Part shown: piece after piece, positions 1 through 52,988 of the stretch | Layout: every line of letters begins with the position of its first letter | Numbering within the stretch: position 1 is the first letter of the stretch | NCBI GenBank assembly: GCA_963556255.1 | Contig: OY744607.1 | Coordinates: 52,534,646-52,598,645, forward strand | DNA: 64,000 nt | Direction of reading: 5' to 3' | From: Allolobophora icterica | Taxonomy: Eukaryota; Annelida; Clitellata; Crassiclitellata; Lumbricidae | The notes under the pieces: generated by a model | Database searches by the model: none | What the model was told of the DNA's origin: nothing | The model's input: the letters and a program-made list of their open reading frames with translations, nothing else | Made by a program: the position numbers and the translations under genes

Positions 1-935
1 AGTGGTTCCTGTCTTGAAGATAGTTAATTAACCAGTTATATATATTGTCTGGAAGGGAAAGTGAAGCTAGTAAGTGTGCAATGGCAGAGTGACTGACAGA
101 ATCAAAAGCTTTAGAAAAATCCATAGAGATCATGATAACATATTTATTATTTTTGAGAAGGTCTGTTGCATGATGTATGATAGAGGTTATTGCTGCAGTG
201 GTAGAACCAGTAGGTTTAAATGCAAATTGATCATGAAGGGAAATATGTTTTGGCAAGCTTTGAAAACTAGGATAGATAAAGGACTGGACTACTATACGTT
301 CAACAAGTCTAGATAAAACAGAAAGAACGGAAATAGGTCGGAAATCAGAAGGTTTTGTTGGTTGAGAGATCTTGGCCTTGGGACGTATGATGGCAGTTTT
401 CCATTGGCTAGGAACAAAAGATTGAATTAATGATTGGTTGATTAGTTGGGAAAGGACATAGGAATAACCAGGTGCAGTTATTCTAAGAAACCAAGCAGGA
501 AGGCCATCATGGCCATCTGCAGTATGTTTAAGATGATCTAGTAAATTGAATATTCTAGTTTCTGTTACAAGAGTCTGCTGAGAGGTGGTAGTAGCTTTAA
601 AGAGGGGAGCTATATAATTAGGATCAGTGGAGGCGTCAGCAAAAAATTTATTTAGATCGTCTGCACTTATTGATGAGGATGTTGAGGGATGGTTTGGTTT
701 CTTAGTGAGTAGATTTACTTTCTTCCAAAGGGATTGAGGACTTTCTCGAGGATTGGAATATTTAAGGAATGATGCATTCTTTTTTGAGATGGCTTTAGCA
801 ATCCTAAGAGTTAAAGCTTCAGCTTTCTCATTTTTTCCTTTCCGCATGAGTCGGTTTTTAAGTCGAAGCAATCGCTTTATTTCTGGAGTAATGTGTGGAG
901 GATCTTTAGATGTTATTGTGATGGTTCGAATTGGG
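1..935 (-). mobile_element. CR1/L2-like LINE A, reverse-transcriptase part (interrupted element)
   Basis: On the - strand, an open region runs from the connection domain (THITPEIKRLLRLKNRLM-like) into RT motifs WKTAIIRP, DFRPISVL, DQFAFKPTGSTTAA and DFSKAFDSVSHS. It runs off the window edge. It continues the element whose endonuclease lies at 2166-3412; the two halves are separated by LINE B. Old and probably inactive, since the other half has an in-frame stop. Confidence 0.85.
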
Positions 936-2166
936 TATCTATCTATCTATCTATCATGGAATTTATATAGCGCCTCTTCAAGGGCTCTACTCAGAGGCAC
1001 TCCCGAGCCAGGCCTGATCAAAGAGAAAAGTCTTCAATAGAGCGTAAAAAGAAGACGGGTGAGTACGAGGAGACAGGCGAAGGAGAGGTGGTAAGTCATT
1101 CCACGCAGTTGGACCAGCGACAGAGAATGCTCGGCGCTGCATAGTAGCAGTGCGGGCATACGGGACTATAAAGTCGCCCCGAGAAGAGGAACGGAGGGCT
1201 GAGCGACCCGTAAGCGAAGAAGAGAGAGTGAAAACAGAGCATAGGTAGGAAGGAGCCATGCCCAAAACACATTGCCAGGCGAGAGAGCAAAGCCGATACA
1301 GGATACGCTGCCGGATGGGAAGCCAATGAAGAGTATGATGCATGTAGGAGGATACACTACCATAGCGGGGTATGGAGCCAACAAGGCGCGCCGCAGACCG
1401 CAGGACCCTCTCAAGGAAGGACAGGCGGGTTTGAGGAAGACCGGTGTATAGAGAAGAGCAATAATCTAAACGAGAGCAAACAAAGGCATGGATAAGAGTT
1501 GAAGCAGCAGAGGCTGAGAGAGAGCGAGCAACAACCCTGAGCTGGCGGAGATGGTAGAAACAGGAGCGAGACAGAGAAGAGAGGTGCTTAGTAAAGGTTA
1601 GTTCCTGGTCAAGAATGACACCAAGGTTCCGGACAGAGGTAGAAAATGATATTAGAGGAAATTCAGCAGCCAAAAGGGTCAGGTCAAGTTTTGCTAACTG
1701 CTGGCGAGTACCCAGCCATATGTACTGGGTTTTAAGAGGATTAAGTCTCAGGCGATTGGAAGAAAGCCAGGCAGATAGAGTGTCAGTTGCACGAGACATC
1801 AAGCGAACAGCACTCAGAGCATCCCGTGCAGAGCAATGCAGATAGGACTGGAGATCATCAGCGTAAGAATGGCTAGAAAGAGCACTAGCAGCAAGAACAG
1901 ATTCGAGGTCAGCAGTAAAGAGGATATAAAGAAGAGGGCCAAGCACAGAACCCTGGGGGAGGCCAACAGGTACAGGAATCCAAGGGGAACGCGAGGAGTG
2001 GAAGACAGTAGACGAAGTGCGGTCAGATAGGTATGACGAAAGCCACTGTAGAGGTAGGTTGGAGATACCAAAGGAGGTAGAAAGGCGACGCAGTAGAAGA
2101 TCATGATCTACCGTGTCGAAGGCTGCACTAACATCGTAAAGTGCAAGAAGAGATAGTTGTTGAGGT
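936..2166 (-). mobile_element. CR1/L2-like LINE B, 5'-truncated insert with GATA tail
   Basis: On the - strand, an RT reads from DVSAAFDTVDHD through VGLPQGSVLGPLLY, YADDLQSYLH, NLGVILD and LHWLPIRQRI to WNDLPPLLRL and a stop at 987. After the stop come a short 3' end and four GATA units (about 938-955). It is inserted into LINE A, with a short possible duplication ggta at 934-937 and 2164-2167. The RT reading frame is open over this stretch. Confidence 0.88.
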
Positions 2167-3415
2167 AGTTGAGATTTAATCGATCAGTTGCATCTAGGTA
2201 GAAATTGTTCCATACTTCTTGTAGATCTGATGAAGAGAGAAGTAGACTTGAATCAAAGTCATCAAAACCTTGTAATGTCAAAGAATGCTGTGAAGGAGAT
2301 CTTTTCCTGAAAGTTATAGTTGTATGTTCCTTTCCTCTGCCTGTGATTGAGTTTCCGGTCGTGGCAATGATTGCTTTGTGATCACTACGAATGGTTGAAG
2401 AGATGACTTTTATTTTGAATAGATCAGGTGTGGAAACCATGAGCTGATCTAGAACGTTACTTCCCCGAGTAGGAATAAAAACAGTTGGAAGTAATCCAGT
2501 TAGTTCCATAATTTTATCAATGTTTAGGCGATTGAAATCACCACCTAAGATAATGAGAGCATTATTATCAGATCGAGAAATGTCTTCTACTGATTTTTCA
2601 ATCCAAAGAAGAATTGAATTGAGTTGGTATATTGGTTTGGGTGGGTGGTAAAGTGCTCCGATGAAAATTATTTTATCTTCAACAACAGATTTAACCCAGA
2701 GCAGTTCAATTTCGGTAGGGAGATCTTTGATATGGTGTTGTGTAGCAGATATTGAATCTCGAATATATATTGCAACTCCGCCTTTTGTTCTTCTTTTTCG
2801 GTCCCTTCGAAAAGTTTGGTAGCCTTGGATTTTACAAATGTCTTCAAGGTGATGAGTTTTAAGATGAGTTTCAGAGATTATCGCAAAGTCGAGATTGTAT
2901 CCAAAAAGTTCAGCGCTTAAATGGTCAAGCGCATCTTTTTTGGCAATAGAACTGGCGTTGATTACCATGCCGCTGAATGGTGATGGAAAATCGGTTTTAG
3001 GTAAAGACTTAGGAGATTAAACAAACTGATTATGTAGTGGAATTGAAGTGAGGTAGCGGATCTTACATGCAGAGACAGAGGGAGTAGATCTGGGTGAGCG
3101 TCGAGATTTGATGGTGTAAATTTTTCTCACTTTACGACAGCCTCCTCTGGTTCCTCGAAAATGTAGAATTCCATTTCGTTTTAAAATTCCTAGGAGATTG
3201 TAGAGGTTGCAATTAACTCTTAAAAAGTTATTACTGGGTTTAAGGGTAATCAGTGCTTTTGGGCTGTATTCAAATGGCAGAAGTGAAATTGGTGCACTTT
3301 TCCTATCGGAGAGGGACATTTCAAAGTTTAATGTTACCGTTTTGGTGGAAGTAATCCATATCGTGGAACAAACGAGAAAAATCCAGAGTCCAGAGACAAA
3401 TTGAAAAGTCATATC
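2166..3415 (-). mobile_element. LINE A, N-terminal region and APE endonuclease
   Basis: From 3412 the - strand reads a basic stretch (GTRGGCRKVRKIYTIKSRR) typical of the region before the endonuclease in L2/CR1-type ORF2. A stop at 3017-3019 follows in frame. The endonuclease then reads MVINASSIAKKDALDHL, ISETHL, GGVAIYIR, GALYHPP, ILGGDFN and SDHKAI. It ends at the LINE B insertion. A degenerate pseudogene-like copy. Confidence 0.85.
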
Positions 3416-3529
3416 TGTTATTTGAGTAATGATAAGCTATTATTATTCTCATAAATTTACGTTTAAGTTCAAAATTTGTGAATTTGTTTTTGGCCGCCAT
3501 TCGGCGCTCATGACGTCACGAAATTTTTT

Positions 3530-3710
3530 CTAGTCCAATCTAATCCATTATAATCCAACCTAATTTATTCTAATCCAATCTAATCTATTCTAACCTATTC
3601 TAATCCAAGTTAATCTATTCTAATGCAGTCTAATCTATTCTAATCCATTCTACCGTAATCTATTCTAATCCAATCTAATCTATTCTAATCAGATGTAATC
3701 TTGGGTTGAT
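3530..3710. repeat. TAATC-type pentamer minisatellite
   Basis: Degenerate repeats of tctaatctattctaatccaa. The same TAATC/GATTA pentamer recurs at 9720-9785, 11925-12020, 12160-12185, 21305-21335, 23225-23270, 25005-25030, 35270-35285 and 41680-41910, usually beside the LINE-like tail with gcaccattattgtgatg. Confidence 0.8.
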
Positions 3711-3769
3711 TTTGTTGAATTCTTTTCTGCAATTGTTCTGTATATTCTGCTGTTGGCTGATTTCTTTAG

Positions 3770-44335
<40,566 letters not shown>

Positions 44336-44635
44336 ACCGAATCGGATTAGGCCAAACTGGATTCCCTACTAAGCTGAACTGGATTAGGCTAAACCGGATT
44401 CCTTGTTAGGCTGAACAGATTCCCTACTAGGCCAAAAAATCCCCGTTTGGCCAAACTGCATTCCTTTAAAAATTCTCTCTTTGGCCAAACCAATATCCTT
44501 TAAAAAAATCTCCTGTCTGGCCAAACCACATTTCTTTATCAACAAAGACCCTGCTAAGCTGAATTGGATTCCTCATTTGGCCAGACTTAAATCCCTACTA
44601 GGTCCATTACTCCACCCAACTGGATCCACAATAAA
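44336..44635 (+). other. PI4KA: PI4KA putative 3' UTR with degenerate tandem repeats and poly(A) signal
   Basis: The region after the stop consists of degenerate units around ggccaaactggattcc and ctactaagctgaac until about 44610. An AATAAA hexamer lies at 44630-44635, 295 bases after the stop; a second lies at 45052-45057. Which is used is inferred only. Confidence 0.5.
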
Positions 44636-44639
44636 GCAA

Positions 44640-45640
44640 CAAAAAGAACGATGTAAAGAATTAGTCATGTTTGAGAACGCAATCTGTAAATTTGGTTTCA
44701 AAAGCTGTTTTACATTATGAGCATCGAACAAAACAGTATTTTTCAAACAATGATTTTTCTTCAGCTCACAAAAGACCAGACAAGCAGCTGCAGGGAGTTG
44801 TGGTTAAGGTTGTTTACAGTCCATGGTTGAAGAGGGAAGAATTATTGTCTTAGTGTGATCGACAGCTACGGAGAGAGGCCAGAAATCTGTTAAAAGGATA
44901 TACTTGACGAATGTTCAGATACACCCATATGTGTAATTCCGCAATTGGCCCAAAATTTGAAGTTTGTGGGTTTGTATAATGGGGCTCTGTAAGCCGTAGG
45001 TTAACCCTCAGATTCAGACTTAATGAGAGTGCGTACGTAATAATAATGAATAATAAATAGTAATAATTATTGATAATTTTTCTATTGCACCCAGCACTTT
45101 TGAGAAGTCCCTAAAAGTACATGTATTTTAGTATGGCCTATTCAGATACATGTTGTACGGATTTCGTCTCGTATCTGCGTTTTGCTTTTTGTGAAGACAA
45201 TTTTTGCACAATTTTGTCGCAATATTCGATAAATTCAGAACTTTACAATTTTCCAAATATTTTAATAAATTCATAAGTGTATGGTGAATTTAGCTGCAAT
45301 GTATTGGAGTTGTGCAAATATCTGAATTATCGTTAATTAAAAAGACTCTGATTGTGAAGATATTCCATTCCTATTAAGGGAAGTCCTAGTAAGTTGAACA
45401 GATGTACAATTTTTCGTCTAGTAGTATTGTACAATTTTTCGATTGACAACTATACAGAATAGTTTTTCTTTTCTTACTGTAAATTCTTATCGTAGGCAAG
45501 TGTAGTAGTAAACGAATTTTGATGTGTAGCTAGAATTTAAAGAGTTGCTGATAGCTTTTGATGTTTTGCGTCATTTTGACAACAGTCAGCGTTAATTTTT
45601 TGACTATTAAATCGACTTATTTACATTACATTGTGTAATA
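44640..45640. other. AT-rich intergenic sequence
   Basis: No open frame with recognisable content, no tandem repeat and no mobile element recognised. A distal AATAAA is at 45052-45057. Confidence 0.5.
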
Positions 45641-45644
45641 TTAA

Positions 45645-45995
<351 letters not shown>

Positions 45996-45999
45996 ACCA

Positions 46000-46769
46000 G
46001 ACAAAATTGTAAGTTAATTTGGAACTTAATTGTGTAGCGCCAATATCCAGTCCGCGAAGCATCAACCGATGACGCACCGAAAACGGTAGAAGCAGCCTAT
46101 GGTGCACAAGCAATTTGAAACGGTAAACAAAACTGATGAGATTCAGCTCTCCAGGTCAAGATCCTGCAGGCTCTGGTAGCCAGAGAGACGGACGGCTACG
46201 TAGGATGGATGGTGTTTATAATTGGAGTGGCGAAAGAGGAGAGCGGAAGAGGTGGAATGAGGATAGGTTATCTGGAAGATTGTTTTCAGTGAAAGACTTA
46301 CGGAGAGATGCAGTGTTAAGTTCGTGAGATGGGTCAGATAACTGTTGTAAATCTTGCGGGAGTTTATTTGTTCCAGCGGGGTGGAACTGCTTGGGTTTCT
46401 CTTTAACGATTCAAGGCTAAATATTATGGATGAAATGAACGGAGGGCGGAAAGGACGTGTTAGGACGGAAGAGCAGCGGGTGGAACAGCGTAGTTGGATT
46501 GTAAATTATTTTTTTATTATTAGTATTCTTTAATTGAAAACCAAAAGCGAACAGCACATTCGTGAACAAGCTGAGAGAGAATATAAAACAGATGTAATAA
46601 GAAAATAATAAAACAAGAGAGGAAAAAGTTAAAAGAATTGAAAAATAGAAGTAATTATGCTACATCAGAAGCATCTTTAAAAAGGAGATAAGATAAATTT
46701 CTGACAAAGATTGGCGAATTCGGGCGTGTGTGTGTGTGTGTAGGTGTTTGTAGGTGTGTGTTTGTGTGC

Positions 46770-46811
<42 letters not shown>

Positions 46812-46870
46812 TACCGCTCGCATGAAACTCCAACCAGTAAGCTAGACCGTTATAACTGGTTACCTCTATA
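46000..46870. other. Intergenic, LINE-tail-like pieces and (GT)n
   Basis: 46025-46110 resembles the repeat tail at 19285-19380. 46715-46810 is (GT)n. The rest (46136-46700) has no recognisable gene; a weak RT-like C-terminal resemblance on the - strand is not secure. Confidence 0.45.
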
Positions 46871-46877
46871 ATTATTG

Positions 46878-47763
46878 CAGTCTTGTTGTCAAGACCTTAA
46901 ACCTCAAGACCAAGACCAAGACCTTGAACCTCAAGACCAAGACCAAGACCAAGACCTTGAACCTCGAGATCAAGACCAAGACCAAGACTTTGAACCTCGA
47001 GACCAAGACCAAGACCAAGACCTTGAACTTCAAGACCAAGACCAAGACCCAAAAAATCGAAATCAGGTGAAGACTTCTAAAAATTGTCAAGTCGGAATAT
47101 TCGCTATTTTAATGAAAACATGAGTCTTTTATTTTATTCAAGCAAATTAACTTTAAATGCAAACTGCAGAGAAATCCGAATTTGTATTCAAAAGTCCTTC
47201 ATGCAAACTCTTATACCAGATGGCTTTTGTATTTTATAAAAACCAATTCGCTTAGAATTTTCTGACCAAGACGTGCCTGGTGGGCCTCATAAAAATTCCG
47301 CCAGGTGAAAAAATACGTTCTACAGGTGCTGAAGTCGCTGACACACACAGAGTAGCTTTTCAAGCACTGGATGTAAATGTACATGTGATAGTGAGTCCTT
47401 TTGAAATCTTCCCATGGTTTATCATACCGTCTGATACAGAATAACTGTTGCTGCTGCCAATGGGTTTTCCTGACCAACAAGACTTATATCCATAAATAGA
47501 TATTGGACCTTATTGGTCGTATGATGCAAGAAACAAAATTCTTGAATTCTGTTAAATGACTGTTCATATTAACAGCCGGTCTTGGTCTTGGTCTTGCGAG
47601 ACCAAGACCAAGACCTTGAACCTCAAGACCAAGACCAAGACCTTGAACCTCAAGACCAAGACCAAGACCTTAAACCTCAAGACCAAGACCAAGACCAAGA
47701 CTTTTAAAAACGAACTCGAGTGCACTCGAGACCAAGACCTTGGTCTCGAGGACAACAAGACTG
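46878..47763. mobile_element. Non-autonomous hAT-type transposon, copy 1 (886 bp)
   Basis: Ends are inverted: cagtcttgttgtc at the left and its complement at the right. The flanking 8-bp duplication aattattg is exact (46870-46877 and 47764-47771). Inside each end is an array of aagaccaagacc units with ttgaacctc spacers; the right array starts with a palindrome at 47578. About 470 bases of unique sequence lie between. No coding capacity. Confidence 0.9.
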
Positions 47764-48084
47764 AATTATTGCGATGACTTTCGCTCTCTAGTGAACACGG
47801 CAAGATGAGCAGCACACCGACATCGCACACAGTCAGTGATGGGAGGTTCGGGCGGCGAGGAGAAGACTGACCCTGCCCTCATATGCCGACGCTTTCAGTT
47901 CATAACCATAGCTCAGATTCACATTTCTGTGTGACTTTGCGGCCATTAATAATGTTCCTAATAAATAACTAAATAATAGCTATCTCTCAGAGTTGGCTGA
48001 AGAAACAACTTTTGTTGCGCTATACAATTTTTTCGCGCTTTTTCAGAAGCACTGCATGCCGAGCTGACCACGCAAAAACAGCGA

Positions 48085-50275
48085 TCAATAGCGACTTACG
48101 TTTCTTAGCCTCGGCATATGATCAATGTTCCCTCTAATTTTTTTCCGCCGTGCGCGCATTGGCCTGCCGCGTGAGCAGTAACATATTGTGATCTTTAAGG
48201 CCTACTAAATATATTGTACGTGCAAAGTTGTACATATATAATTTCGTTTATTATTACGAATCAAAGTTGACCAACCGCAACTTCTTACAGAAAGAGTATG
48301 CTACAGTAAAAAAACATCTGTTCAAGTTCTCTGCCCCTGGGCAGGCTCTAACTTCGAATGGCTAAATGCAACTCGAGAAGTTTAGGGGAGGGGGTTGTTT
48401 CTCGTTGCCTTTCCATCGGTGTTTTTACTTAGACACCATCTTCTGCGTTGATGTCCTCCATCGTCCTTCTTTCAGACTGCTTATCTCGCGGGACTCGATT
48501 ATACCGGCGAGGACTCGCGGTCATCCACTGCGCTCTTTGCTCATATATAGTGGGGTTACCTCGTGAAGGTGGCGTGGGCGTGGTGGGCATTTGGGGTAGC
48601 AAAGGCGTTTAGAAAGGATTGTTACTCCATTTTCACCATAAGACTTACATTAAAAGCCTAGATGCGATATCATATAGAACGAAAAAGGCTAAAGTCAAGT
48701 TGAAGTAAGTAAGTAGCATTTATGTGAATGTGACAACATTGTAATAGAATTGTATATAATTATTACGGAATTAGGCCTACACATAGCTTGTAGACACATT
48801 TCAAATTGATGATTATTCGAACAAATGTAACTGACAAGCACAACTTCTTAAATTGTGTGCCCTTATATGCCCGGTCAAACATTCGATGACGCCAATCAAC
48901 ATAGCAACGAAATAAGATTAAACGATTCACAATACTACTTTCTACGATTGCATTACCCCGTATGTATGGTTCAAGTTGTTTCCTAAACAATTACTTCACG
49001 TCTGTACAAGGCTATAAAATCCTTGGAGGGTAGGCTATTAAAAGGCCCAAAAATTAAGCTTAGATTTTCTCGCTTCTGTCTTTGTGAGATTGCTAAAGAG
49101 CATAGCCTACACATGATCCAGGTCAATTTGTTTGACCAGAATAAAAATCCTAATTCTGATTGCACAATCCAGGCGGTCAACCTGAAGTCGATTACGCATT
49201 TTGTCTTCGTTCCATTCATAAGGCTGAAGCCACGTTCACACTGCAAGCTAGATGAATCGGCAAATATCTTGAAAATTCCTACCTTAAAGTTTTCGATTGA
49301 AATGTATTTAAAGTCACGATACTGCTTGCAATCCTGCTTCTCGTATTCGTCGCTAGTTTTGTCAAGTAGGCCTAGTTTACAGTATTTCACTGCTAAACTA
49401 GCAATCTCGGTTTGCCCAAAATCATAACTTTCTGTGTCTGCCAACAAGCATAGCTCACTTTCCATTTGAGTATTTCATCTTCTGGAAATCTGCAGTCATA
49501 TGTAGTGTGTAGCCTACAGGTCACATGGCTTTGTAGAGAGACAGAGACAGACTGCTACAGAGACAGAGTGAGAGAAACCAGAGACAGGGAATGAGACAGG
49601 GAAAGAGAGACGAACAAGCTAGGTATTATTTCGAACACCCTCGGTCATGGGTCAGAGAGGAGTGATCTGCCGTAGTAGGGTATGCAGCTGTTGTAAGCTT
49701 CCGAATCATGCCTGGCTGAGTGTCGCTTCTTCTGTGGGTCTACTACTCTGACACATCGGGTGACTTAGACAGACCCCACGCATACGAATACACCTGCGGC
49801 CGTCTGTATCAATTAGGTCCTGTCATGAAGCGTCCGTCCTATACAGGCTATAGTGCAGAGAGGCCGAGATCTACACGGGAAGACATTTCTTAACACAAGC
49901 CTTGTTGGCCTTTTGAACATCGTAGGCTAAATATGTCATAAGCTGGAACAATGGGCAAAATGTAACATCGAAAATAAATATTAGAGTTCAAGAAATTTGT
50001 GCGCTAGGAGAAAATGTTGTGCGCGCTAGTTTGAAATGCCGTGCGCGCGCGCGCACGCGCGCAGCTTAGAGGGAACATTGCATATGATAAGCTCTTTTCT
50101 TCGCCATATGATTTTCCCACCAACAGTGTACGGTCAGTGTAGCCGAGTTGGCTATATATAGGTGCTAAGGTGGAGCCAATTTCTTGAAACACCCTTGTGG
50201 CTAGGTTAATTGCGAATTCGAACCCACCTCCCGGACGAAAATCCATCACTCACTAGACAATTGCGCACTCCAGCT
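48085..50275 (-). repeat. Family 1 SINE split by a hAT transposon
   Basis: SINE sequence runs to catatgat at 48115-48122 and resumes at 50081 with catatgat, then the body (gattttcccaccaacagtgt) and the head near 50240-50270. Inserted before the transposon. Confidence 0.85.
48123..50080 (-). mobile_element. hAT superfamily transposon, 1958 bp, degraded
   Basis: Inverted ends caatgttccctctaa on both sides, with a GC-rich gtgcgcgc subterminal region. The exact 8-bp target duplication is catatgat. A - strand relic at 48983-49465 includes SSSLQCERGFSLMNGTKT, the hallmark Ser/Cys-E-R-x-F-S-x-x/M-N-x-I-K block of the hAT C-terminal dimerisation region; the rest of the transposase is missing or frameshifted. 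Inactive. Confidence 0.88.
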
Positions 50276-50279
50276 TTAA

Positions 50280-50820
50280 GCTTAACAAAATGAAAAATCT
50301 GGGCATGTCGGTCGTTAGCCTAATTGACGTACGTCATTGCGACGAATTTAGTTCAGTAATTAACGTGTTTGAGATTATTGGTGCTAAGTTTGCAAACCGG
50401 ATTTATCCTTCGTTCCTCGACTAGGCTATGTATGCTTAGGTGGTGTAGGCCTATTGGCAGTCGTCTTGGCCTACGTGACTGGAACAGGTAGGCCCATCCT
50501 TTCGTATCATGTGTCATTCTGATAAGGGTCCAAGACTCGGTGGAGTCTGGAGTATACGGACCTCTGTCTTTGATGTATGCCCTTTAAGGTATTTTTGTCT
50601 CGGTATTTTTGACGCGGGTCTTTGTTGGGACTGACCGTTAGCCTACTGTACTCGGACAAGCGTAAGATCGACTTCCTATGGCCAGATGTTTGTTCCATCG
50701 TACTAAAAAGAGGCGCTAATTGTTTTCTCTGCCTCCTGACACTCGATGATTCTCATCTATGATAACTTCACTACCACGAGCCTTGAGGGTACCTTCTTAT
50801 CTTCGTTAAAGACTTATCGT
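50280..50820. other. Unassigned intergenic sequence
   Basis: No gene, tandem repeat or recognised element between the split SINE and the 28-bp minisatellite. Confidence 0.5.
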
Positions 50821-50829
50821 TGCAAATAG

Positions 50830-51250
50830 TCAAGCTGTTCAGGTGAATACAGAATAGTGCAATAGTTAAGGTGAATACAGAATAGTGCAAAAGTTTAGGT
50901 GAATACGGAATAGTGCAATAGTTAAGGTGAATACAGAATAGTGCAATAGTTAAGGTGAATACGGAATGGTGCAATAGTTAAGGTGAATACAGAATAGTGC
51001 AATAGTTAAGGTGAATACGGAATAGTGCAATAGTTAAGGTGAATACGGAATAGTGCAATAGTTAAGGTGAATACAGAATAGTGCAATAGTTAAGGTGAAT
51101 ACAGAATAGTGCAATAGTTAAGGTGAATACAGAATAGTGCAATAGTTAAGGTGAATACGGAATTGTGCAATAGTTAAGGTGAATACAGAATAGGGCAATA
51201 GTTGAGGTTAATACAGAATAGGGCAGTTATAGTCAAAGTGAATACATAAT
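50830..51250. repeat. 28-bp minisatellite, about 15 units
   Basis: Unit ggtgaatacagaatagtgca followed by atagttaa, nearly perfect in the centre and decaying at both edges. No spacers, so not CRISPR-like. Confidence 0.95.
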
Positions 51251-51874
51251 TGTGCAATATAAGTATTATGATTAGTAGTAGTAGAGATAGTAGTGGTTGT
51301 AGTGATGGTGGTGGTGGTGGTAGTAGTAGAAGTACTTTTCCAACCAGCGCTTCAGTGCTATTGCTTTCCACAACAATTTTTCCACTGAGCATAACATCAA
51401 AGACTGTAGCCAAAATACTATCCCTATGTTTGTAATCGTGGGGACCAGATGTACATCGGGCTAAGAAAAAATAATATTTCATTGTGTTTTTTCTTAACAT
51501 GACTGTTAACACAGAAAGGTTTTTCTCCTCGTGCGCTGAAATAGTTATCGTTCGTTAACAAGACACTACTACCATCGACATAAAAGCTAAACGCAAGCAA
51601 CGAATTACAGAAGACGAATTAACAGCTTCACAAGTTCACACTTGCACTGGTCACATTAATCAGTTTAGATACAATAGACATTCATTATAACACGGTTCAG
51701 TATACGCCGTATTCTGATCTAAAACAGTCTGGGACAAGCATTCCAACACTGATATAGGCCTATAGGCCTACCCATGAAATAACGCTGCGCTAAACGGTAG
51801 GCCTATCTATATGGAAGAGGTTTGGTCGGTCATAATAATGTTCAACTCCGTGTCATGATTGTGGGTAAGATATT

Positions 51875-52058
51875 TGTGTAAATGTATTAAGCGCCACTAT
51901 CTACTGACCAGGCATTAACTGAGCAATTGTGAGTGAAGGACTTGTTCAAGGTCCCTAAACAGTAACCGTCTCAGAGCAGGAGGCTCGAACCCGTAGTCTT
52001 CGCGTTACAAGGCGAGCGCTCTAACGAGTCTAACCAATCGGCTACCAGGTCCCACGCC
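51875..52058 (-). repeat. SINE family 2
   Basis: Reversed copy with gtgaaggacttgttcaaggt core and a tRNA-like head (gctaccaggtccc). Confidence 0.75.
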
Positions 52059-52479
52059 AAAAAATAAATAGTAGGGCAATAGCTTAACTAGTAATTGGTG
52101 TAAAGGGGTCTTCATCAAGGACGTTCTCAGGATTTAGTAGGACTTCGAGGATGACGAAACAAGATGGCCGAGTTGCATAAGAAAAAACCACGTGAAACCA
52201 CCACCCTGTTTGTAGTAAGCATGTAGGTTAATTAGTAATAGACGAGTTGATTGGTACTTCGGCCTAGGCGATACGGTGAATGCTTTTCAAGACAGACAAG
52301 GCGATCTACGAACCATTGCGCCAATGCGTCTACTATCAGCAATTTATGAAATCTGGTCACATTATTATGCGCCGCTATAGTAGACATTTTCAAGCTGGGT
52401 GCGATTTTCTACGGATAGCCTAAAGGATAAACTGTTTAAGCAGGATGCGATTTTCTACAGGAGATATAGGGTGAAACTT

Positions 52480-52985
52480 TGGGATAAAACGTTCCTCTGG
52501 TTGTTTCACACTCTCCCCGCAATACGATTTTTGCTTATACAACTATTTCCAACCCAAATTTGCACCCTTCCCCCAACGTTATCAACCCAATTCGCTTTTA
52601 TTAAACCCCTCCACTTCTTACAAATCTCACCACTTATGCCTGCAGCCTTCTATCTTTCATCCCTTCCACTTCTTTTTACCTTCCCGGCTACGTTCAACCC
52701 CATATCGCAATCTTTTCCCCAACTTCTTCCAGCCTCAAACCGCACTATCCTCTGTCACGTCCCTAACCCCAAAGCGCTTTCTCTTCCCCAACTAAATTCA
52801 ACCCCAAAAGACTTTTTCTTTACCCGAACTACCTCAACCCCAATCGCACTCTCCCCCGCTTCCGTAACCCCTTTTCCCCCATAGCTAAATCCAACCCAAA
52901 ATCGCTCCCTGCTTTCAACGGTCAGTTACATAAACACAGACGATAGACGTGGCAGTGTTGGCACCCTCTCCGCCTGCTGGGCTCT
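52480..52985. repeat. C/A-rich degenerate repeat in the SBSPON 3' region
   Basis: Units of ttccccaac/aacccc. It gives a 161-codon open frame on + with no family resemblance, treated as spurious. Confidence 0.6.
52597..52602 (-). terminator. SBSPON: Candidate SBSPON poly(A) signal
   Basis: AATAAA on the - strand, 386 bases after the stop codon and the first such hexamer downstream. The 3' UTR between is a C/A-rich low-complexity stretch. Use is inferred. Confidence 0.4.
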
Positions 52986-52988
52986 TGC

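Noticed and set aside
1814..2104. Hydrophobic 96-codon frame on the - strand
   Set aside because: Shadow frame of the LINE B reverse transcriptase.
46136..46530. Possible LINE C-terminal fragment on the - strand
   Set aside because: Only a few residues (NKLPQDLQQLSD) resemble RT C-termini; too weak to call.
50830..51250. CRISPR-like array
   Set aside because: The 28-bp units are directly adjacent without spacers and the genome is eukaryotic.
52399..52884. 161-codon + strand frame
   Set aside because: C/A-rich degenerate repeat in the SBSPON 3' region; no domain, signal or homology seen.
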